From the NCBI GenBank assembly GCA_016793095.1, contig JAEUJQ010000023.1, positions 21,875 to 85,874 of the forward strand: a stretch of 64,000 nt of DNA, in the 5' to 3' direction. Shown piece after piece: positions 8,902 to 17,543 of this stretch (positions are counted from its first letter, which is position 1; each line of letters begins with the position of its first letter). The notes under the pieces were generated by a model. It ran no database searches. It saw only the letters and a program-made list of their open reading frames with translations, and had not been told where the DNA came from. The position numbers and the translations under genes are program-made. The stretch comes from Myxococcaceae bacterium. Its GTDB lineage: Bacteria; Myxococcota; Myxococcia; Myxococcales; Myxococcaceae.

Positions 8902-10725
8902 ATGCCCGTCTTCCGCGCCGTCCGTCGCGTCGCTGTCGCCGTCGTCGCCCTGCCCACCCTCGCCTTCGCCGCGCCGCAGGAGGGCTTTCGTTCCGCGGCG
9001 CAGAAGGCGCTCGACTTCCTCGGAGGCGACACGGCGCGCTGGCAGAAGTCGAACAATTGCTACGGCTGCCACGTCCAGGCGGTGTCGCTCGAGGGGCTCT
9101 CGGTCGGCATGCACAACCAGTATCGCGTGCCGAAGCCGATGATGGACGAGGTGCTGCGCGGCATCATGCACACGCCGGGAGGCTCGCGCACGCCGGGCGG
9201 GCTCACGCACGACGGCTACCCCCGCACCGCGAAGACGTTCGGCGCCAGCGCGTTCGCCCGCTACGACGCGCTCGTCAACGGGAAGCTCACCGACGACCTG
9301 CTGAAGCTCTCGAAAGACCTGCTCGCCTTTCAGGACAAGAGCGGCATGGTGTCAGGCGACCATCAGTCGTACCCGGTGACGACGGGGCCGATGCAGGCCA
9401 CCTACCAGGCGGCGCAGACGTGGCGGCAGGCCTACGCGCGCACGGCCGATGACATGTGGCTCGCCCCGCTGCGACAAGCCGAGAAGTACATGAACGCGCA
9501 GGCGCGCTCGTGGAGCGAGAAGCCCGAGGGCGTCTACCTGCAGGACCTGAACTACGTGACGATGGGCCTGCTGGCGGCTGGCGCCTCGCCGACGGAGCCG
9601 CACCTCGCGCGCCTGCTCAAGCACCTCGAGTCGCGGCAACTGAAGGACGGCGGCTGGAGCCTCTCGTCCGGCACCTCCGACGCGTTCGCGACAGGGCAGA
9701 CCATCTACGCGCTCAAGCTGGCGGGGCGCACCGAGGCGGACACGTCGGTGCGGCGCGGCCTCGGGTGGCTCGTCGAGCACCAGGAGAAGGACGGCGGCTG
9801 GGGGCACGGCGGCTCCGGGCGCGCCGAGGCGATGTGGGGCGTGATGGGCCTGGTCTCGGTCGACGTGGTGTCCATCGCGGTGAAGGGCCTTTCCGACGGC
9901 GAGCACGTGACGCCGGTGATGGAGCTCGCCGTGAAGGCCACCGACAACTCGGGCGCCGAGGTGAAGTCCGTCGAGGTGCTGGTGGACGACCTCTCGACGA
10001 AGAAGTCGAGCGGCGGCGAGCTGGGCTTCACCTGGGCGACGAAGGACCTCAAGACGGGCAAGCACACGGTGGACGTGGTGGCGACGAACGCGAAGGGCCA
10101 GCAGAGCCGCCGCCGCTTCGAGGTGTACGCGGGCGACCTCTACCTGCTCGAGCTCGGCGCGCGCTTCACCAACGAGGGCAGCCAGGTGACGCTGCGCAAC
10201 ATCGCGCCCGAGGGCATGAAGGGGCAGGTGAAGCTCGAGGTGCGCTCGGCCGAGGCGAAGGCCGCCACCGACGTCGTCTACACGTCCACGCAGCAGAGCG
10301 CGCACGGAGCGATGGCCTTCGTGTTCGGCGGCAAGGGGAAGGACGGCAAGGCCTTCGCGACCGGCCGCTACGAGGCGAAGGTGGCGTTCCTCGGCGAGGA
10401 CGGCCAGGCGAAGCAGACCGAGACGCTCGTCTTCGTGCACGACACGCCCGAGGCGCAGCGCGCGCGGTACGCCGAGGTCGAGGGCAAGCTGGACCTCTCG
10501 CGTGACGGCTCCGGCGCGGCCAACGCGAAGGTGGACCTCGTCGACGAGGAAGGCCGCGTCGTGCAGAGCGTGCGGAGCAACGCCGCCGGCCAGTACCGCT
10601 TCAAGGGCCTCGACTCGGGCAAGTACAAGGTGCGCGTGCAGAAGGAAGGCTTCAAGGCCGAGGAGGCGTCGGTTGACGCCCAGGCCGGCGCAGCTCCCGC
10701 GGCCGCGCCCGTGTCGCTGCACTGA
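8902..10725 (+). CDS. Secreted haem-motif protein with terpenoid-cyclase-like repeats and a C-terminal beta-sandwich
   Basis: 607 residues; the ATG has GAGGAG upstream. A signal peptide ending LAFAAPQ is followed by a single CYGCH c-type haem site (C53, C56, H57). Residues ~60-330 form alpha repeats with QLKDGGWSL and QEKDGGWGHGG motifs, as in prenyltransferase/squalene-cyclase toroids. Residues ~345-440 look like an Ig/PKD-type domain, and ~535-600 a carboxypeptidase-regulatory-like domain (GQYRFKGLDSGKYKVRVQKEGF). Catalytic acid motifs of true cyclases are not evident, so the toroid may be a scaffold. A periplasmic redox or binding role is inferred. No partner genes are adjacent. Confidence 0.75.
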   Translation: MPVFRAVRRVAVAVVALPTLAFAAPQEGFRSAAQKALDFLGGDTARWQKSNNCYGCHVQAVSLEGLSVGMHNQYRVPKPMMDEVLRGIMHTPGGSRTPGGLTHDGYPRTAKTFGASAFARYDALVNGKLTDDLLKLSKDLLAFQDKSGMVSGDHQSYPVTTGPMQATYQAAQTWRQAYARTADDMWLAPLRQAEKYMNAQARSWSEKPEGVYLQDLNYVTMGLLAAGASPTEPHLARLLKHLESRQLKDGGWSLSSGTSDAFATGQTIYALKLAGRTEADTSVRRGLGWLVEHQEKDGGWGHGGSGRAEAMWGVMGLVSVDVVSIAVKGLSDGEHVTPVMELAVKATDNSGAEVKSVEVLVDDLSTKKSSGGELGFTWATKDLKTGKHTVDVVATNAKGQQSRRRFEVYAGDLYLLELGARFTNEGSQVTLRNIAPEGMKGQVKLEVRSAEAKAATDVVYTSTQQSAHGAMAFVFGGKGKDGKAFATGRYEAKVAFLGEDGQAKQTETLVFVHDTPEAQRARYAEVEGKLDLSRDGSGAANAKVDLVDEEGRVVQSVRSNAAGQYRFKGLDSGKYKVRVQKEGFKAEEASVDAQAGAAPAAAPVSLH

Positions 10726-10763
10726 GCGGCGCCGTCGAGGTCAGCGGCGTTCGCGGGTGGGCT

Positions 10764-11531
10764 TCAGCGCTCCTCGGCGATCGACCGCACGACGGGGTCC
10801 GTGTCGTGCTTCAGCGCACGAATCGCAGGGAGGTGCCCCTTCGCCGCGGCCTTCCATCTCGTGACCGATAACACCGCGAGTCGTCGCACGAGCGCGCTCC
10901 GGTCGTCGAAGAGCGCCACGAGGCGGGGGAGAATCACCCTGGCGCTCCTCAGCCTGCGATCGCCGAGCACAGAGGCCGCGTGCCACCGGACCACCGCAAA
11001 CGGACTGCCGAGTGCGCGGAGGGCCTCGTCGACATCGGACTTCTCAATCCTCACATAGCTGCGCCCTGGCGCGAGCTCGTCTTCGACCCGCTTTCGCTCC
11101 TTCGGATTCGTCTCGAGCCAGCCCTCCAACGGTCGATAGTCGAGTGGTCTCGGCGGGCCTCCCCGGGTGATGGCCTTGAGCCTCGCTGTGAGCCCGCGAA
11201 CCGCCGTGAGCGGTGCCTGCTTCGCGAGCCAGTCATGGTCGCCCAGCATCCCGAGCGCCATCGAGAACCAGAGCTCGTCACCACGCTTTCTGAGCGCCGC
11301 GATGACCTCGGGCGTCGAGAGGCCGAGCTGCCCGAGCACCCTCGCCGCCGTCCATCCGTGGGTCTTGTCCCTCAGCGCGCCGAGGAGGGCAGGGACCGCC
11401 GGCTTCCCCATCGCAAGCAGCTCCTTCTGCGCGACCTCGCTGGTGACGCCTTCGAAGACGCCGAACCGAGTCACCAGAAACGCCGCGCGTTCACGCTGCT
11501 GCGCCCCTTCACGCGCCACCCAACGCTCCAT
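10764..11531 (-). CDS. HEAT-repeat-like protein
   Basis: 255 residues from the ATG at 11531, chosen because AGAGGACGAGAG lies just upstream; longer in-frame starts exist at 11558 and 11651. Repeated helical pairs are visible: KPAVPALLGALRDKTHGWTAARVLGQLG, ALGSPFAVVRWHAASVLGDRRLRSAR and FDDRSALVRRLAVLSVTRWK, ending with DTDPVVRSIAEE. These are HEAT-type scaffolding repeats. No enzymatic motif or signal peptide is seen. Role unknown. Confidence 0.7.
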   Translation of the reverse strand: MERWVAREGAQQRERAAFLVTRFGVFEGVTSEVAQKELLAMGKPAVPALLGALRDKTHGWTAARVLGQLGLSTPEVIAALRKRGDELWFSMALGMLGDHDWLAKQAPLTAVRGLTARLKAITRGGPPRPLDYRPLEGWLETNPKERKRVEDELAPGRSYVRIEKSDVDEALRALGSPFAVVRWHAASVLGDRRLRSARVILPRLVALFDDRSALVRRLAVLSVTRWKAAAKGHLPAIRALKHDTDPVVRSIAEER

Positions 11532-11707
11532 CGAGCTCTCGTCCTCTTGACGCCTCATGTGCCCGAGACGCGCTCCGCAAGCACTCGAGCGGCTCTTCGA
11601 CCGGGGCGCCGATCGCCCGTGAACGACCCGCGCAGTCGAGCCGTCGGCCATTCGAGATCAGCTCCGTTCCGGGAAGGCTCTCGGGAGTCCAAAGGAAGCC
11701 CGCCCGG

Positions 11708-12310
11708 CTATTTCAGCGCCGCCATCGCCTCGGCGCGATAGGCCGGCAGCATGCGCTGGTGATCCTGGTACTCGGGCAGCGGGCGCGACGCCTCACCGTC
11801 GTACGCCTCGAGCAGACGCTGGGCGAAGCCGCGCGCGGCCGCGGTGTCACCTGCACGCTCGGCCGCACGCAGGGAGACTCCCAGCGCCAGCAGGTGCTTC
11901 GGGTTCGTCGTCAGCACCGCCGCGCAGGTGGCGCGGGCCTCGGAGAACCTGCCGCCCGTCAGCTCGAGGGCCGCGAGGTGGAACGAGCCATCGCCATCGA
12001 GCGGCGAGAGCGCCCGGTACGCCGCCATCGCCCCAGGCAGCACCCGCGCGAGCGTCGCCTGGTCGTTCCGCTCGGCGGCCATCATCGCCGCGTTGAAGAG
12101 CTCGTCGGCGGCCTCGCGTGGGCTCGCGGGCTGGCTCGGCATCGGCGGAGCGAAGGGCGGCGAGGCCATCGGCGGCATCGCCGGAGCGGCCATCGGGGCG
12201 ACTGGAGCGGCCGACGGCGCGGGCTCCTTCGACGTGATGAACGCGGCCGCGATGGCGCCTGCCACCAGCGCGCCGACGAGGAACCCCTTGACGGTTCGAG
12301 CGTCATTCAT
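11708..12310 (-). CDS. Membrane-anchored TPR-like protein
   Basis: 200 residues. One transmembrane segment (~8-26, VKGFLVGALVAGAIAAAFIT) is followed by a Pro/Ala/Met-rich linker (~30-62) and a helical C-terminal region with TPR-like alternation (FHLAALELTGGRFSEARATCAAVLTTNPKHLLALGVSLRAAERAGDTAAARGFAQRLL, abbreviated here to its range ~108-180). Its periplasmic orientation and a scaffold role are inferred. It shows no family I recognise beyond TPR-like repeats. Confidence 0.7.
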   Translation of the reverse strand: MNDARTVKGFLVGALVAGAIAAAFITSKEPAPSAAPVAPMAAPAMPPMASPPFAPPMPSQPASPREAADELFNAAMMAAERNDQATLARVLPGAMAAYRALSPLDGDGSFHLAALELTGGRFSEARATCAAVLTTNPKHLLALGVSLRAAERAGDTAAARGFAQRLLEAYDGEASRPLPEYQDHQRMLPAYRAEAMAALK

Positions 12311-12628
12311 GGCGCACGCAGATACCCCACCGCCTCACGGCCTGCACCGCGTTCGCGGCGACTCGGCTGGCCCTGCGCGTCGCCTCGAAGCAAAGGCCGA
12401 CCTGCGCGCTGCCCAGGCCGAACACTGTCCGCGCCTCTGCCAGAGGCGCGCCGGCCGCGAGCCCGGCACGCTGCCGAGCCCGGTCCGCTTGCAGAGTGAC
12501 ACCGCGACCGGGGCCACCAGGAACACGACGGCCTCGTGCAGGAACCCCCTGGCGACCGGGTTTCCGAGCATCAACAGCCCCTCACCCTTCGGATGGAGCG
12601 AGGGACGCCGCGGTGCTATCCGGCCTGC
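12311..12628. other. 318-base intergenic region between divergent genes
   Basis: No coding frame looks real. It holds a strong inverted repeat at 12430-12450 and, near its right end, a TGCTATCC box (12614-12621) eight bases from the ATPase start that could be a -10 element. Nothing else is supportable. Confidence 0.5.
12430..12450. repeat. Perfect inverted repeat with 9-bp arms
   Basis: CGCGCCTCT-GCC-AGAGGCGCG, nine base pairs around three bases. Because it lies between divergent genes it cannot be a terminator for either. It could be an operator or a leader hairpin for the P-type ATPase mRNA; function unknown. Confidence 0.55.
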
Positions 12629-15379
12629 ATGGGAGCAGCGCCGGTTCCGAGTGAGCCCTGGCACGCGCTGGAGTTCGAGGCGGCGACGGCCGCGGTCGAG
12701 GCCAATCAGGCGCGCGGCCTCGAGCCGGAGGAGGCGGCGCGCAGGCTCGCCCGCTTCGGACCCAACGCGCTGCCCGAGGCCCAGCGCCGGTCGGTCGCGC
12801 TGCTCTTCTTCTCGCAGTTCAAGAGCCCGCTCATCTACCTGCTGCTCGTCGCCGCCGTCATCGCCGCGCTGCTGGGCGAACGCACCGACGCCGTCGTGGT
12901 GCTGGTGGTGGTGGTGCTGAACGCCGTCATCGGCGCGCTCCAGGAAGGCCGGGCCGAGCGCGCGGTCGCGGCGCTGCGCCGGCTCGCGGAGCACAAGGCG
13001 ACCGTGCTGCGGGGCGGTCGGGAAGAGGTCATCGAGGCGCGCGCGGTGGTGCGGGGCGACGTGCTGGTCCTCGGCGCCGGTGACGCGGTGGCCGCCGACG
13101 CCAGGCTCGTCGAGCTCGTGGCGCTCGAGGCGGCCGAGGCGGCGCTCACGGGCGAGTCGGTGCCCGTAGGGAAGAGCCGGGACCCGCTCGACGCAGCGAC
13201 GCCGCTCGCCGACCGGCGGAACATGGTCTACGCGGGCACGTACATCACCGCGGGCCGTGGCCGCGCCGTCGTCATCGGCACGGGGGTCGAGACCGAGGTG
13301 GGTCGCATCGCGGCGATGACCGAGGCCGCGGTTCAGCCGAAGACGCCGCTCGAGCGACGCATCGACCGGTTCGGCAGGTCCGTCATCGTCGGCGCGGTCG
13401 TCGTCTTCGCGTCCATCATCGGCATCGGCCTGGTGCGCGGCATTCCCTTCAGCGAGATCTTCATGATCGGCGTGAGCTCGCTCGTGGGCATGGTGCCCGA
13501 AGGGCTGCCCGTCGCGATGACCATCGCGCTGGCGATCGGGGTGCAGCGAATGGCCCGCCGGCGCGCCGTCGTGCGGCGCCTCTCGGCCGTGGAGACCCTC
13601 GGCTCGACCACCGTCATCTGCAGCGACAAGACGGGCACCCTCACCCGCAACGAGATGACGGTGACCGAGCTTCACCTGGCCGACGGGCGGCACGTGTCCG
13701 TCACGGGCGTCGGGTACGCGCCCACCGGCACGCTCACCCTCGACGGGAGCGCGGCAGAGCCCGGGCGCGACGTGGTGCTCCGTCAGGTGCTCGAGGCCTG
13801 TGTGCTCTGCAACGACGCTCAGCTCACCCGCACCGACGCGGGCTGGACGCCGGTGGGAGACCCCACCGAGCTCGCCCTGCTCACGGTCGCGGCCAAGGGT
13901 GGCGTCGTTCCCGCCGAGCTGCGCGCGCGCTTTCCACGACAGGCTGAGCTGCCGTTCGACCCGGCCAACAAGATGATGGCCGCGCAGTACGACTCGACGG
14001 CCACCCAGTACGCCTCGAGCGAGGGCCCGTTCGTCGTCGTCAAAGGCGCGCCTGAGGCGGTGCTCGAGCTCTGCGCCACGGCTCAGCACGGCGAGCAGAC
14101 GGTGGCGCTCGACGACGGCGCGCGCGCGGCGCTCCAGGCCCGAGCGAACGAGATGGCCTCGGGCGCGCTGCGGGTGCTCGCCGTCGCCATCGCCTGGAAG
14201 ACCGCGCTCGAACCCCGGCAGGGCTTCGCTCCGCTCCGGGGGCGCGCCACCTTCCTCGGGTTGCTCGGCCAGTTCGACCCACCACGCGAAGAGGTGGCCC
14301 TCGCCGTCCGGGCGTGCCGCGAGGCGGGCGTTCGTCCGGTGGTGGTGACCGGCGACCACAAGGCGACCGCCGTCGCGGTGGCGCGCCGGCTCGGCATCGT
14401 GCGCGAGGGAGACAGCGCGGTGGACGGCGTCGAGCTCGACGCATTGAGCGCCCAGCAGCTCGACGCACGCCTCGACACCATCTCGGTCTTCGCGCGGGTA
14501 CACCCCGCCCAGAAGCTGCGCATCGTCGAGGCGTTTCAGGCCCGTCACCACGTGGTGGCGATGACCGGGGACGGCGTGAACGACGCGCCCGCGTTGGTGC
14601 GCGCCGACGTCGGCGTCGCGATGGGCATCACCGGCACCGAGGTCGCGAAGGACGCGGCCAAGATCGTCATCGCCGACGACAACTTCGCCACCATCGTCTC
14701 CGCGGTCGAGGAAGGGCGCGTCGTCTACGCGAACATCAAGAAGGCGGTGCTGCTGCTCTTCTCGACGTCGGCGGCCGAGGTCGCCGTGCTGCTCATCGCC
14801 ATGCTGCTCGGCTACCCACCGTTGTTCGCGGCGGTTCAGATCCTCTGGAACAACCTCGTCACCGAGGGCGTGGTGACGGTGAACCTGGTGATGGAGCCAC
14901 CGGAAGGCGACGAGATGAAGGCTCGCCCCATCGCGCCGGACGAGCCGCTCATCACGCGCACCCTGCTCACGCGCATGGCGGTGATGATCCCTTCCATCAT
15001 CGCCGTCACCCTGGGCTGGTTCATCGTGCGCACGGCGGCGGGCGTGCCGACCGCGCAGGTCCAGACCGAGACCTTCACCCTCCTCGCGCTGTGCGAGTGG
15101 TTCAACGCGCTCAACTGCCGGTCGGAGCGCCGGTCGGCGTTCAGCTCGAGCCTCCTCAAGAACCGCTGGCTGCTCGGAGGCCTCCTCGTCGGCAACCTGC
15201 TGCAGGTGGTCGTCGTCTTCTGGCGGCCCCTGGGCGACGTGCTGCACACCACGCCGTTCGGGCTCCGCGAGTTCGTGCTGCTCGGCGTCGTCGCGAGCAC
15301 GGTCCTGTGGACGGAGGAGGCCCGCAAGCTGCTGGTGCGACTCCGGGAGCGACGCAACCCCTCGCCCGCGGGCCGATGA
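12629..15379 (+). CDS. P-type cation-transporting ATPase (P2-like)
   Basis: 916 residues. Motifs in order: N-terminal cation-ATPase domain (WHALEFEAATAAVEANQ), TGES 174-177 (dephosphorylation), PEGLP 290-294 in the fourth membrane helix, DKTGTLT with the phosphorylated Asp at 333, and MTGDGVND 645-652 (hinge). C-terminal helices include NNLVTEGVVTVNLVMEPPEGDE. PEGLP fits calcium-type or related P2 pumps, but the M6 signature has Glu where SERCA-type pumps have Asp (NLVTDG), so the ion (Ca2+, Mg2+, Na+) is uncertain. Inner membrane, about 10 helices. The start is chosen at the domain N-terminus; an in-frame upstream ATG at 12536 adds non-conserved sequence. Confidence 0.92.
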   Translation: MGAAPVPSEPWHALEFEAATAAVEANQARGLEPEEAARRLARFGPNALPEAQRRSVALLFFSQFKSPLIYLLLVAAVIAALLGERTDAVVVLVVVVLNAVIGALQEGRAERAVAALRRLAEHKATVLRGGREEVIEARAVVRGDVLVLGAGDAVAADARLVELVALEAAEAALTGESVPVGKSRDPLDAATPLADRRNMVYAGTYITAGRGRAVVIGTGVETEVGRIAAMTEAAVQPKTPLERRIDRFGRSVIVGAVVVFASIIGIGLVRGIPFSEIFMIGVSSLVGMVPEGLPVAMTIALAIGVQRMARRRAVVRRLSAVETLGSTTVICSDKTGTLTRNEMTVTELHLADGRHVSVTGVGYAPTGTLTLDGSAAEPGRDVVLRQVLEACVLCNDAQLTRTDAGWTPVGDPTELALLTVAAKGGVVPAELRARFPRQAELPFDPANKMMAAQYDSTATQYASSEGPFVVVKGAPEAVLELCATAQHGEQTVALDDGARAALQARANEMASGALRVLAVAIAWKTALEPRQGFAPLRGRATFLGLLGQFDPPREEVALAVRACREAGVRPVVVTGDHKATAVAVARRLGIVREGDSAVDGVELDALSAQQLDARLDTISVFARVHPAQKLRIVEAFQARHHVVAMTGDGVNDAPALVRADVGVAMGITGTEVAKDAAKIVIADDNFATIVSAVEEGRVVYANIKKAVLLLFSTSAAEVAVLLIAMLLGYPPLFAAVQILWNNLVTEGVVTVNLVMEPPEGDEMKARPIAPDEPLITRTLLTRMAVMIPSIIAVTLGWFIVRTAAGVPTAQVQTETFTLLALCEWFNALNCRSERRSAFSSSLLKNRWLLGGLLVGNLLQVVVVFWRPLGDVLHTTPFGLREFVLLGVVASTVLWTEEARKLLVRLRERRNPSPAGR

Positions 15380-15680
15380 GCGTCCTGACTCGGCTGGTCG
15401 TAGTGCGCCTGTCTACGGTCTGGTTCGGCGAGAGCAGGGGCGCACCGCAGACGCGCGCCCCGCCCGAGAAGGAGTCTGGAGTCCACGCGCGCTTCGAGCT
15501 CGCCTGACGACGGGGCAACCAGCGGACGAGCGGTAACGCGATCTCGAGCGCGGAGCCGATGGCGGGCAGCGAGGACGGCAAACGGCGCTGTTGGCGGCGT
15601 CGTACCGCCAGGCGGTAGTCGGCAACGCGGTCGTGCCCTGTCGTCGCCGGCGAGCCGCAGCGCGGCGGGCGTCAAGTGGC
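15380..15680. other. 301-base gap, no clear gene
   Basis: Follows the ATPase. Leftward frames contain a hydrophobic piece (SLPAIGSALEIALPLV, about 15530-15580) and a different-frame piece upstream of it, which together might be a decayed membrane protein. Neither has a start or family I can defend. Confidence 0.3.
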
Positions 15681-15908
15681 TCACGGCGGGCTGGCGGCGC
15701 GGGCCTGCTCACGATGCGGGCGGATGAAGGCGTCGAACGCGTCGGCTTCCTTCTGGTGCTTCGCGGCCCAGGCGTCGGCGGCGGGATCGTTCGCGGCGCG
15801 GCGCAGCTCCCACAGCGCGGCGTCGAGCACGCCGGCCTTCCTGGCGTCGAAGAAGAGCGAGGCGGCCGACCTTCGCAGCACGCGCCTCGCCCCGCGAGCG
15901 GCCAGCAC
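15681..15908 (-). CDS. Small hypothetical protein
   Basis: 75 codons from a GTG. The C-terminal two-thirds (FFDARKAGVLDAALWELRRA, then DAWAAKHQKEADAFDAF) has the amphipathic composition of a real helical protein, while the N-terminus is Arg/Ala-rich. No family is recognised. Its 5' end is 56 bases from the divergent hydrolase start. The absence of a ribosome site makes it doubtful. Confidence 0.4.
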   Translation of the reverse strand: MLAARGARRVLRRSAASLFFDARKAGVLDAALWELRRAANDPAADAWAAKHQKEADAFDAFIRPHREQARAASPP

Positions 15909-15964
15909 GCAGAGCGCGCCCGAAAGGCCAGCCCTCGTCGTCGCGATCTGGCAGATCTCCGACG

Positions 15965-16777
15965 GTGAACCCGATCGCCGTCAGAACGTACGGAGCCGGC
16001 GGCGCGACCGTGGTGGTGCTGCACGGCGGCCCGGGCGCGCCGGGGTCTGCCGCGGGCCTCGCGCGCGGCCTCGCGACGCGCTTCAAGGTGCTCGAGCCGC
16101 TCCAACGACGCGCCGGTGAAGTGCCGCTCACCGTCGCGCAGCACGTGGCGGATCTCACCGAAGTGGCGCCGTCACCCGCAGCGCTCGTCGGCTGGTCGTG
16201 GGGCGCGATGCTGGCCCTGTCGTACGCCTCGGCGCATCCCCAGCGGGTGAGCGCCGTGGTGCTGGTCGGCTGCGGCACGTTCTCCGAGGCCGACCGGCTC
16301 GAGTACCGCCGGCGCATGAACGCCCGGCTGGGCGAGGCCGGCCTTCGACGGCTGGAGGCGCTGCGACAGGCGCTCCAGGTGGAGACCGACGGGCCGACAC
16401 GAGACCGGCTGCTCGGCGAGCAAGGGGCGCTGGCGACACAGGCACAGTCGGTCGAGCTGCTCGACGAAGCCGACACCGACGCGCTCGAGCCCGACGCCCG
16501 TGGCTCCCAGGAGACGTGGGACGACGTGCTCCGGCGCCAGGCGTCGCACCTCGAGCCCGCGGCCTTCGCGAGCGTGCGCGCGCCGGTGTTGATGATCCAC
16601 GGTGATGCCGACCCTCACCCCGGCGCCGCGACGCGTGACACCCTGCGTCCGTACCTGCCGCAGCTCGAGTACGTCGAGCTCGAGCGCTGTGGGCACCTGC
16701 CGTGGCGGGAGCAGCACGCCCGAGCCCGGTTCTTCCACGTGCTCGGTGACTGGCTCGCCGGACAGCCCTCGCGCTGA
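15965..16777 (+). CDS. Alpha/beta hydrolase (prolyl-aminopeptidase-like)
   Basis: 270 residues, GTG start. It shows VVVLHGGPGAPGS (oxyanion loop, ~17-29), LVGWSWGAML (nucleophile Ser in GWSWG, ~76-80), VLMIHGDADPHPG (catalytic acid) and RCGHLPWREQ (catalytic His), a complete triad. HGGPG with GWSWG resembles proline iminopeptidase relatives, but the substrate cannot be fixed. Cytoplasmic; no operon partner. Convergent with the lipoprotein at 16824. Confidence 0.88.
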   Translation: MNPIAVRTYGAGGATVVVLHGGPGAPGSAAGLARGLATRFKVLEPLQRRAGEVPLTVAQHVADLTEVAPSPAALVGWSWGAMLALSYASAHPQRVSAVVLVGCGTFSEADRLEYRRRMNARLGEAGLRRLEALRQALQVETDGPTRDRLLGEQGALATQAQSVELLDEADTDALEPDARGSQETWDDVLRRQASHLEPAAFASVRAPVLMIHGDADPHPGAATRDTLRPYLPQLEYVELERCGHLPWREQHARARFFHVLGDWLAGQPSR

Positions 16778-16823
16778 GGACGAAGGCTCCCGGCGGCGCG
16801 GCATGGGGCCTGCTCCGCGGCGC

Positions 16824-17543
16824 TCAGCCGGGCGGGCTGCCGAAGGGCGCGAGGTCGAAGAACCACCCGAACTGAAGCTGAAGCGCGCCAGCCGTCAGCC
16901 GAGCGGGGTCGACCAGGTACGAGAGCTGGAGCGCCCACGACGCCGGCCTCCGGAAGACGCCGAACGAGAAGCCCGCGCGCACCGAGTCCGTCGGCGGGAG
17001 CGCAGACGCCGCGCCCAGCTTCGGGAACAGCACGCGCTGGCTGAGCGAGGCGCTGATGACGAGCTCCCACCGCGTGAACTGCAGGCCATAGAAGAGCGGC
17101 ACGCCCCACTCGAGCTGAGCCCACAGCGGCAGCCCGAAGCGACCGGCCAGCGCACCGCCACCGAGCAGCCCCGTCGACACGATGTGCGTCGGACCGCTCG
17201 TCTCCACCCGCAGCAGCTCGCCCTTGAGGTCCGTCGTCAGTCCGAACTGGAAGACCCGCTCCGGCGCGAAGAGCTGGCCCTGTGCTTGGGCCGACACCCC
17301 GACGTCGAAGCCAGCTCCCAACCCGAGGCGACCGTTCGCGCGCACCTCGGGCAGGGGGATGCCGTCTGGATACTCGGTGCAGCGCGTGAGGCCGAGCACC
17401 CCACCGCGAAGCTCTCCGCAGAAGCCTGCCGCCGAGAGCTGCCCGCCCACCCGCAGCTGGCCCCTGTCCACCACCGACGCCGTCTGCAGAGGCACCACCG
17501 TCGCGCAGCCGGTGAGCATGACGAGCACGAGCGCCGCCCTCAT
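16824..17543 (-). CDS. Putative outer-membrane lipoprotein, beta-rich
   Basis: 239 residues from the ATG at 17543, which overlaps the upstream gene's stop (ATGA). A short signal with lipobox LTGC (MRAALVLVMLTGCATVV) marks a lipoprotein. The remainder is alternating beta-type sequence (LGLGAGFDVGVSAQAQGQLF, then WALQLSYLVDP) ending in GWFFDLAPFG, suggesting a small barrel or barrel-like fold. It is co-transcribed and translationally coupled with the esterase lipoprotein upstream. Function unknown. Confidence 0.75.
   Translation of the reverse strand: MRAALVLVMLTGCATVVPLQTASVVDRGQLRVGGQLSAAGFCGELRGGVLGLTRCTEYPDGIPLPEVRANGRLGLGAGFDVGVSAQAQGQLFAPERVFQFGLTTDLKGELLRVETSGPTHIVSTGLLGGGALAGRFGLPLWAQLEWGVPLFYGLQFTRWELVISASLSQRVLFPKLGAASALPPTDSVRAGFSFGVFRRPASWALQLSYLVDPARLTAGALQLQFGWFFDLAPFGSPPG

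Noticed and set aside
12335..15247. 970-codon minus-strand open frame
   Set aside because: Antisense of the P-type ATPase, which has unambiguous motifs.
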